Source: an uncultured Erysipelotrichaceae bacterium
Lineage (GTDB): Bacteria; Bacillota_I; Bacilli_A; RFN20; CAG-826
Reading direction: 5' to 3'
DNA: 64,000 nucleotides
Assembly (NCBI GenBank): GCA_902801805.1
Contig: CADCJP010000001.1
Span: forward strand, 1-64,000
The notes under the pieces were generated by a model, which worked only from the letters and a program-made list of their open reading frames with translations, made no database searches and had not been told where the DNA came from. Positions 52,951 to 59,826 of the stretch are shown piece by piece. Each line of letters opens with the position of its first letter. Within the stretch, counting starts at the first letter, position 1. The translations under genes and the position numbers were made by a program.

Positions 52951-54327
52951 ATGAAAAAGATTTCAAAACTTTTAGTGTCTTTGGCGTTATCAGGCATGCT
53001 TTTGACAGCCTGTAACTTCCCAAACAACTCACAAGCAAACCAAGAAGCCGGTGTTTACAGACAACAAGAGATTTATCAATTATATGCTGCCGCCGGTGGT
53101 ACAAAGAATTATGAAGAATGGCTAGAAACCGTCAGAGGCGCTGATGGTGCTACATTCTTAGCCGGTGCTAATGATCCGAAAGCAACAGATGGCACAAACG
53201 GTGACATCTAAGGCGAACAAGGCATCCAAGGTGAGCAAGGAATTCAAGGCATCCAAGGTGAGCAAGGAATTCAAGGCATCCAAGGTGAAAAAGGTGAAAA
53301 AGGTGAAAAAGGTGATACCGGTAACGGCATCGACCACATCGAAAGAAGTAATAATGGTTATATCGATACCTATACCTTCTATTTCACAGATGAATCCACA
53401 TACTCATTCTCAGTACCAAACTCTCCAACAAGCATCGAAGCTGAATTAGAAAGAGATGAATACTATGTTGGTGAAAAAGCCACATTAGAACCAGTTGTCA
53501 CTGCACATTTCGCTGATGGTAGCGAATTAGAAGTAGAAGGCTACGAAGTTGAAGAGCTCGATACATCAGTCGCAGGTGATAAAGAAGTTAAAGTTACATT
53601 TGGTCCTCAAGAATGTATTCTCACCATCCCAGTAGTTAGTGCTTTCGACGCCGCCACTGAATTCTTCCACAACGGTCTTATCGATGTTGCTATTCCAGAA
53701 TTCGCTTATGCTGAAGGTGATATTGAAGTAGATGATTCTTATCCAGGTTACTTCGATGTCTATATCAATGGCGCGACACTCGATGAAATGATTACATATA
53801 AAGACGAATTGGTGGTATATGCAGGATTTGAAGTGCTTACTGAAGATAACGATGATTACAGACTTCAATTGCCAGGCACACATGGCTATGTTGACTTAAT
53901 TGACTTTGAAGATTACATCTTAGTTTCGTACTCAGTTTACTACACCGCGAAAGAAGTCGCCGCAACATTAGTTGCTTCAAGTTTCAGTATGGAACCAAAC
54001 GATGACAACATTGCTTTATTAATGCAATATGGCTGGTTAACAGATAATGAAGATGGTTCTTGGAGCGCTGGTTGTGCAAATTACTTTAACTTAGATGATC
54101 CATCTTACCTACTTGACGTCCTTACTTACTGGGTATCAACACAATTACCAGCAGAATTAGGCTTATCATTAATTAGCCAACCTGCACTATCAGAAAGTGG
54201 TGCCTATGCTAGTGCTTATGTAGCGGTTCCTCAATATAGTGTTATTGTTCAAGTCGTCACATTCATGTCCAATAACCAAATCCATATTGAATACTTAGCT
54301 GCTCCAGCAATGTACTTCTTCGGTTAG
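52951..54327 (+). pseudogene. Collagen-like lipoprotein gene interrupted by an in-frame TAA
   Basis: AAAGGAG precedes ATG 52951. Codons 1-86 give a lipoprotein start (LLTAC) and the segment IYQLYAAAGGTKNYEEWL, closely matching the gene at 54778, then TAA at 53209-53211. The same frame stays open for 371 more codons: G-x-x collagen-like repeats (two exact 27-base units at 53230-53283), a Big_3-like domain (DEYYVGEKATLEPVV) and a C-terminal domain ending AAPAMYFFG. In the paralogue about 24 codons occupy the place of the stop, so an in-frame deletion of about 69 bases joining TA to A explains the TAA. The 86-residue stub alone could still be made. No start codon with a ribosome binding site restores the rest. 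Confidence 0.8.
53212..53325 (+). repeat. Collagen-like G-x-x coding repeat
   Basis: A run of G-E-Q / G-I-Q triplets followed by four G-E-K triplets. It contains two exact copies of a 27-base unit (53230-53256 and 53257-53283) and an 18-base diverged copy at 53212-53229. Such tracts are prone to slippage and deletion. Confidence 0.8.
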
Positions 54328-54350
54328 TACAAATCGGACCAATAAAAATA

Positions 54351-54376
54351 GGGTGCTCGTCTGAGCGCCCTTTTTT
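54351..54376 (+). terminator. Terminator after the interrupted collagen-like gene
   Basis: GGGTGCTC (54351-54358) pairs with GAGCGCCC (54363-54370), with one G-T pair, followed by TTTTTT. The 3' end of the broken gene is thus still a normal transcript end. Confidence 0.85.
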
Positions 54377-54598
54377 CTTTTTGCTTTTTAAAATTCACAT
54401 TTAGTTACTTGTGTAATATGACCGCAACATTATCTATTATGTTTCGCACAATGACACACATTATCTTCTTTATACAGAAAAAATCGATATTTTCTTTTTG
54501 TTTTACACATTCCGAAAATCTGTAACATTCAGCGTGAAAAAGATATTCAACTTTCAAAAATACCGCAAATAAGTCTATATAAAGGCAATAAATAAAAA

Positions 54599-54630
54599 TT
54601 CACCATCATTAAGAATTAATGAATGGTGAA
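54599..54630. other. Long inverted repeat in the intergenic region
   Basis: TTCACCATCATTAA and TTAATGAATGGTGAA pair over about 14 bp with one bulge and a three-base loop (GAA). On the minus strand it is followed by TTTTTATTTATT, so it could end an antisense transcript. On the plus strand it would be a leader hairpin. Confidence 0.5.
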
Positions 54631-54777
54631 AAAACTCATTTTTCCTATATGTATATAAGACCGAGATTGTATTATATAGCGTGCATGCAAGTAAATGCAA
54701 TAATATTTTTTTGTTGTTTTCTCAAAGTGATAGGAATACGATTGTAGACAAAATTAATTCTTAAAAAGGAGAACATT

Positions 54778-57243
54778 ATGAAAAAAGCTTCAAAAATGTT
54801 TGTTGGTTTGGCTCTTGCAGGCATGCTTCTGACAGGTTGCAATTTCCCAAACAACTCACAAGCTAACAATGATGCTGGCGTCTACGAACAACAACAAATT
54901 TATCAATTGTACGTAGCCGACGGCGGAACAAAAAACTATGAAGAATGGCTTCAATCAGTCAAAGGTGCTGATGGTGCTACATTCTTAGCTGGCGCTAAGG
55001 ATCCAGTTGCTACAGATGGTAAAAATGGTGACGTTTATGTCAATACCGCTAGTTGGGATTTCTTTGTTAAAATCAGCGGTGCTTGGAACAAATTAGGTAA
55101 CCTTAAAGGCGCTCAAGGTGAAAAGGGCGACAAAGGTGACAAAGGTGACCAAGGCGAAAAAGGTGACAAAGGTGACCAAGGCGAAAAAGGTGACAAAGGC
55201 GATCCGGGCGAAAAAGGCGAAAAAGGTGACAAAGGTGATCCAGGCGAAAAAGGTGATCCAGGTAAAGACGGCTTTGACGGCGAAGATGGCAAAGATGGCG
55301 TCGATGGCAAAGATGGCAAAGATGGCGTCGATGGCAAAGATGGCAATTCTTTCTCCAATGGTTATGGCGCACCATCAGATAACAATGGCGCCGACGGCGA
55401 TACATATTTAGATCTCGATAGTCTTAATATTTATTCCAAGGAAAATGGCCACTGGGTTAAAGCTTCCAATATGAGAGAAGATCTCAGCTGGGACGACAAC
55501 ACAAAAGCCAGAATGATGAAATACTTCGGCGAAGTAATTCCATTTGCTGATTTTGATGTCAATACAATCAAATATGCTGCCGATTACGAAAACGCATATA
55601 GCAGCAGCTGGCAATATTTCTACATTTATGATAATGGTAACTACGACGTACTCGGCAGTTATGAAGATAAATTATTAGCAAACGGATTCTCATTATCAGC
55701 CGGTGAATATTATAAAAAGACCGTTTCAGAAAAAGGTATTTATATTACATTAAATAACTACCCAGGCACATTCAAGAATAGTATTAGAATTGAAATGCCA
55801 ACATTCCAAGATGGCGACTGGTTCGAATACAGCGGTTACACCAAAGTAAACGGTTGGCCAGAAGCAAACGTTGCTACAGCTATGGGCGATGATTTCGTTA
55901 CTGCATTCACTGGCGTAAACAACGACAATGCTTGGTATGAATTAGGTGGCGTTAAATGCGATAGTGGCGCTGATGAAGAATACGAAAGCTATCACTACGA
56001 ATTCTTAGCGACAGAAGGCGATTTCGTCGATGAATTAAAAGCTCAAGCTGTTGCAGCTGGATTCGAGGCATCAGGCAATAGTTCTTCATACTTTGGCTAT
56101 AAGAAGGGTAATTTGCAAATTAGAGTTTTCCCAGTCAAAGACGGAATGACAAGACTTTATTTCTTTGGTGAATACACAAAAGCTTTGGACGATGGTTATT
56201 TCGCAAAACACGATTACGAAAAACAAGCGGGCTGGCCAGAAGAACTCATCAATTCTTCATTTGCAGAAGAACATAGATTCGCAGGTGTCAACTTAGAAGG
56301 TGATTGGTACGTTCAAGCTAACACAGAGAAGAGTGGCGGCAAAATGAAAACAACAGGTACCTTATTCACAAAAGGTGACTACACAGCTGCATTTATCCAA
56401 AATCTCGAAGATGCAGGCTATGTGTATGAAGAAAGCTATAATGACTATGAATTACCAGATGATCCTTACACATACTTATATGTCAACGAACATCGTGGTT
56501 ATACAAGAATCAGATTCTTTGGTGAAACATTAGATGATCCAGATTTCGTTGCTGCTCCAGTGAGCGAAATTAACGATAAGATTGTTGACTTCTTCGCGCA
56601 AAACGACATCGAAGTCGTCGTTCCTGAACTCGTTTCTTCAAATGAAAGCGCTTTCTATGAAGAAAATGCAGCCGGTAGCTTCACAGTTGATGGTTTCACA
56701 TTCGATGAGGCTTTCGACTTCTTATTGGCGCTTAACGAAAATTGGTCAGCTGCTGAAGTTGACGATTATGTTTATGAATTTTCATACGGTGCAACAGGCG
56801 CTCTCATCACAGTTGATTGCTACTATCTTGCTCTTTATGATTATTATGGTTTAGGTTCTTACCCATTCACCATCGATTGTGAAGTTGGTGAACCACCAAT
56901 CCCACCACAAACATTCGATAGCTTCCCATATGAAGAAATTAACGAATTCCTTGAAGATTATGAATTAGGCTTTGCATTCACTGCTGAACAAGCTGCAGCG
57001 TTTGCCGGCGATGAATTCACTCTCAGATTTGGTAGCTTCGGTAGTTGGGCTTATGCTGGTATCTCCGCAGAAGGCGATTTAGAAGCCGCTTGGAGAGAAA
57101 CCATCACACCAATTCTCTTAGCTGCTGGCTACGAAGAAAAGACAGACCAAGATACAGGTGATAAGTTCTTCGCTAACGCTGACGCACACCAAGTCTCCTT
57201 CGATTACGACGGTGAAGTCACAACCATGTACTTCGTTGAATAG
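54778..57243 (+). CDS. Collagen-like repeat lipoprotein
   Basis: An 821-residue surface protein. Lipobox LLTGC, then a segment common at the start of such proteins (IYQLYVADGGTKNYEEWL). Residues ~110-200 are G-x-x triplets rich in G-D-K, G-E-K and G-D-Q, then D-G-K/G-V-D; this can form a collagen-like triple helix. The remaining ~600 residues are acidic and Tyr-rich, with at least three related ~110-residue units, two of which carry (N/G)GWPE(A/E) starts and (R/T)RIRFFGE or RLYFFGE ends. Probably an elongated, trimeric adhesin on a lipid anchor. Diguanylate cyclase and phosphodiesterase genes flank it. AAAAAGGAG precedes the ATG. Confidence 0.85.
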   Translation: MKKASKMFVGLALAGMLLTGCNFPNNSQANNDAGVYEQQQIYQLYVADGGTKNYEEWLQSVKGADGATFLAGAKDPVATDGKNGDVYVNTASWDFFVKISGAWNKLGNLKGAQGEKGDKGDKGDQGEKGDKGDQGEKGDKGDPGEKGEKGDKGDPGEKGDPGKDGFDGEDGKDGVDGKDGKDGVDGKDGNSFSNGYGAPSDNNGADGDTYLDLDSLNIYSKENGHWVKASNMREDLSWDDNTKARMMKYFGEVIPFADFDVNTIKYAADYENAYSSSWQYFYIYDNGNYDVLGSYEDKLLANGFSLSAGEYYKKTVSEKGIYITLNNYPGTFKNSIRIEMPTFQDGDWFEYSGYTKVNGWPEANVATAMGDDFVTAFTGVNNDNAWYELGGVKCDSGADEEYESYHYEFLATEGDFVDELKAQAVAAGFEASGNSSSYFGYKKGNLQIRVFPVKDGMTRLYFFGEYTKALDDGYFAKHDYEKQAGWPEELINSSFAEEHRFAGVNLEGDWYVQANTEKSGGKMKTTGTLFTKGDYTAAFIQNLEDAGYVYEESYNDYELPDDPYTYLYVNEHRGYTRIRFFGETLDDPDFVAAPVSEINDKIVDFFAQNDIEVVVPELVSSNESAFYEENAAGSFTVDGFTFDEAFDFLLALNENWSAAEVDDYVYEFSYGATGALITVDCYYLALYDYYGLGSYPFTIDCEVGEPPIPPQTFDSFPYEEINEFLEDYELGFAFTAEQAAAFAGDEFTLRFGSFGSWAYAGISAEGDLEAAWRETITPILLAAGYEEKTDQDTGDKFFANADAHQVSFDYDGEVTTMYFVE
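55105..55345 (+). repeat. Collagen-like G-x-x coding repeat
   Basis: Repeats of GGTGACAAAGGTGACCAAGG type, first G-D-K/G-E-K, then G-D-P and finally GATGGCAAAGATGGC units. No stop codon or frameshift occurs here, in contrast to the paralogue upstream. Confidence 0.85.
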
Positions 57244-57260
57244 TCAAAACTAAAACAAAT

Positions 57261-57290
57261 AAAAAGTGGGTCTCAGTGATCCACTTTTTT
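57261..57290. terminator. Two-way terminator between the collagen-like gene and the diguanylate cyclase
   Basis: AAAAAGTGGGT pairs with ATCCACTTTTT around CTCAGTG. T runs on both strands make it usable by both convergent genes. Confidence 0.85.
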
Positions 57291-57309
57291 CATGCTTATA
57301 AAATAACGA

Positions 57310-58473
57310 TTAAATCTTTTTTTCTTTTAACAAATGCTTTCTTGCGTACATTTCTCTATCAGCGCGAGTAAAGATTTGAATAATTGTGGTGTCTTTATTA
57401 GGAACATAATCTGATAATCCCGCGGAAACCACTACAACACTGTTATTTTTAACGTTTTCTTCGATTCTCTTATTGAAGTTATCAAGTAATCTCTTTCTAT
57501 CGTTAAATTGTTCACCCTCTAAGATGATTGTGAATTCATCACCACCAACACGGTAAACTGGGACATCTTTAAAGCAATCTTCAATTAATCTCACTGAATC
57601 AATGATGTATTTGTCACCAGCTTCATGTCCTTTTTTGTCGTTAACATCTTTTAAATCATTTAAATCAAAGACCACCATGGCGAAATCTTTCATAACACCT
57701 CTATTAATGCGGTCATCGATATCTGCTTCAGCGTCAACATATGCGTGTTTACTCATCGCGCCTGTTAAGGCATCATAAGATACTTGGTAACGGGCTTCCG
57801 CTAATTCGAGTCTTTGATTGGCTTTTTCATCTTCCACTACTAACGTATGCAAAATAGTAATACCAAACAAATAACCATATGAATACATTGGAATAAGCGG
57901 GAAGAATACTTGAAGTACAATAGCGACCATCATGAATAAACTAAAGACGCCCACCATGAAGTAATGGCGTTTTGATGAACCTTGTCTTTTAAGCGATTCA
58001 ATAAATGTAGCAACTGATAAGATTAAGAATATGAGTATTTGACCAATTAACAAGGCGTAACGTCCAGCTTCCGCTTTATAGGTGCAGTCATCAGAGATGC
58101 TAAATAAGATTGGAGTAGCAAAGTTAATAGCGATAACCACCATTTGGGCGACAAAGACCGCTAAACTAGCGTAAATAATAACCTTTTTATGTGCTCCTAA
58201 ATAATGATGGACAAAATAACCCCAGAATAATATGGAGGTAGCCATCGCTATAAAGTAGATTATGGTATCAATACGTAAAGGAACAACCAATTTGGCGTCA
58301 TAGATAAATCCCCAGAATGCATCGGTAAGGTGATAGGCAATAACATTTAAAAGAAAAAGCAGATAGAATCTTTGTCCTAAAAATGGTTTCCTACCTCTAA
58401 ATTTAATAAAGATATCGAGATTAACGATTAAATGGATGACAATTGCAATAATACTTACTAATGAATACGCCAT
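57310..58473 (-). CDS. Membrane-bound diguanylate cyclase
   Basis: A 387-residue protein with seven membrane helices (~1-215), a short coiled linker (EKANQRLELAEARYQ) and a GGDEF domain: YDALTGAMSKHAYVD, FDLNDLKDVND and intact RVGGDEF. It should make c-di-GMP. No R-x-x-D inhibitory site is visible. It follows the solute-binding gene by 87 bases and has its own TATAAT (58493-58498) and AAAGGAAAA ribosome binding site. A 13-base sequence upstream of this -10 recurs before the hybrid kinase gene. Confidence 0.9.
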   Translation of the reverse strand: MAYSLVSIIAIVIHLIVNLDIFIKFRGRKPFLGQRFYLLFLLNVIAYHLTDAFWGFIYDAKLVVPLRIDTIIYFIAMATSILFWGYFVHHYLGAHKKVIIYASLAVFVAQMVVIAINFATPILFSISDDCTYKAEAGRYALLIGQILIFLILSVATFIESLKRQGSSKRHYFMVGVFSLFMMVAIVLQVFFPLIPMYSYGYLFGITILHTLVVEDEKANQRLELAEARYQVSYDALTGAMSKHAYVDAEADIDDRINRGVMKDFAMVVFDLNDLKDVNDKKGHEAGDKYIIDSVRLIEDCFKDVPVYRVGGDEFTIILEGEQFNDRKRLLDNFNKRIEENVKNNSVVVVSAGLSDYVPNKDTTIIQIFTRADREMYARKHLLKEKKI

Positions 58474-58492
58474 ATGTTGTTTTCCTTTTTAG

Positions 58493-58527
58493 ATTATATA
58501 AATTTGAATGTCATAAATGTGTCACAG
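58493..58527 (-). promoter_or_regulatory. Promoter of the diguanylate cyclase with shared 13-base element
   Basis: CTGTGACACATTT on the minus strand (58515-58527), 16 bases, TATAAT (58493-58498). The core TGTGTCACA on the plus strand is a near palindrome. The same 13 bases precede the kinase gene at 62479-62491. Confidence 0.55.
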
Positions 58528-58560
58528 GTTGTAATTAGCCATAAACGCCCTTAAAAGGCT

Positions 58561-59826
58561 TTATAAGCTTCCATAATTATTAATTGCTTCATCTATAGTG
58601 ATTTCGCCTTTAGCGACCTTAAATGAGGCGTTTCTAATTTGTGTGCTTAATGAATCTTTAACACCAAGAGCTTCTGGTGAGAAAGTACGGGATGTTGGGA
58701 TTTTACCAAAAGGTGCATAAACTGGGTCGATAGACATGTTTTTAGTTGGAGTGACAAGACGTTTAGCCGCTGCCATAGCGTTTAATTCCTTATCACTAAG
58801 CAAGAATCTCATGAATTCGTTTGTCATATCTAAGTTATCGCAGTCTTTATTAACCGAGAATTCCACGGATGGACTATCAATGAAGTAACCACCTTCTGCG
58901 GTTAATGGAATTGGGATAAAACTATAATCAAATGGATTATTAATAAATGCTTCTGATTGTTCTTCACGTTTCTTAGTGCCAGAAACTGTATCGCCAGTGC
59001 AAACCATCATTGGTACATCGCCTTCGAAGAAACGTAAGATGACTTTTGTGTAGTTATCTTCGATTTTGTTACATTCTTCCATATTGAAGCAGTTATTTTT
59101 CACTAAGTTATCAACTGCCTCTAAGGCTCCACGCATATATTTGCCCGCTGCTGGATCTAAGTTATTAGCAAGCGCCATAGCGTTTTTATCTTTAGCGAGT
59201 TCGGCGACAAATAATGGGTATGCCACAGTGTTCATCCAACAGCTAGATGAGCTTTTTGAAAACCCCATCATTGGGCTCTTATATCCCTTATCCGTAAATG
59301 ATTTACAAACATTAAGTAATTCATTCCACGTGGTCGGTATTTTAATATTTTCTTTCTTAAATAAGTTGTTATTCACAAGAGCGCCATAAGTTCTGGAGAA
59401 AACAGGGACCATCATGACCTTTCCTTGGGTGTCATGATTGATTAGTCCTGGACGAATGCAATTTAAATCTAACTTAAGCGCAGGATCAGATAAATCTTCC
59501 ATATGAGAAACAACGGAATTATATTTTTCATTTTCGTTCATCCAAGTATAGGAGAAGAAAATATTTGGTTTATCTTTACCTTCAAGAACAGTGCCTAATG
59601 TGTTTTTATAGTCATCGAGTTTAACGTAACTAAGCTTGACATTTGGATAGTAACTATGGAATCTATCAAATTCCGCTTCTAAGGCTTCAAAATTTCCATA
59701 GTCCCCTACTACTTTGATTTTGCAGTCCGTTTCTTTGTCTAAGGCAGGTCCAAATTCTTTGTTCCCACATGAAACAAGAAGTGCTGTTGAAACAACAGTT
59801 AAAATAGCGCAGAGTGTCTTTTTCAT
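58561..59826 (-). CDS. Extracellular solute-binding lipoprotein, family 1 (sugar type)
   Basis: A 421-residue lipoprotein (lipobox LLVSC). KIKVVGDYGNFEALEAEF, YPNVKLSYVKLDDY, IPTTWNELLNVCKSF and the late MTNEFMRFLLSDKELN fit carbohydrate-type binding proteins. Its ATG overlaps the stop of the hybrid kinase gene (ATGA), and GGGAGG inside the kinase gene serves as ribosome binding site, so the two are made in step. No ABC permease or ATPase for it is in the window. It may therefore present a ligand to the kinase instead of feeding a transporter; that is an inference from context. Confidence 0.87.
   Translation of the reverse strand: MKKTLCAILTVVSTALLVSCGNKEFGPALDKETDCKIKVVGDYGNFEALEAEFDRFHSYYPNVKLSYVKLDDYKNTLGTVLEGKDKPNIFFSYTWMNENEKYNSVVSHMEDLSDPALKLDLNCIRPGLINHDTQGKVMMVPVFSRTYGALVNNNLFKKENIKIPTTWNELLNVCKSFTDKGYKSPMMGFSKSSSSCWMNTVAYPLFVAELAKDKNAMALANNLDPAAGKYMRGALEAVDNLVKNNCFNMEECNKIEDNYTKVILRFFEGDVPMMVCTGDTVSGTKKREEQSEAFINNPFDYSFIPIPLTAEGGYFIDSPSVEFSVNKDCDNLDMTNEFMRFLLSDKELNAMAAAKRLVTPTKNMSIDPVYAPFGKIPTSRTFSPEALGVKDSLSTQIRNASFKVAKGEITIDEAINNYGSL

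Larger units (their letters stand above)
54328..54777. other. 450-base non-coding region between the collagen-like genes
   Basis: No convincing gene. It holds a terminator (54351-54376), the shared module TCTGTAACA-N15-ATATTCAACTTT (54519-54554), a long hairpin (54599-54630), the second module GCGTGCAT-N25-TGTTGTTTTCTCAAA (54679-54726) and the AAAAAGGAG ribosome binding site of the next gene. Confidence 0.6.

Noticed and set aside
53212..53325. CRISPR array from short direct repeats
   Set aside because: Repeats are in frame, contiguous and code for collagen-like triplets; there are no unique spacers.
52951..54327. Recoding of TAA as an amino acid
   Set aside because: TAA ends many other genes in the window, including SNF2 and tarI, so it is a normal stop here.
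55103..55405. Open frames opposite and beside the collagen-like repeat, rich in Ser-Pro or His-Leu
   Set aside because: They are the shadow of the G-x-x coding repeat read in other frames.
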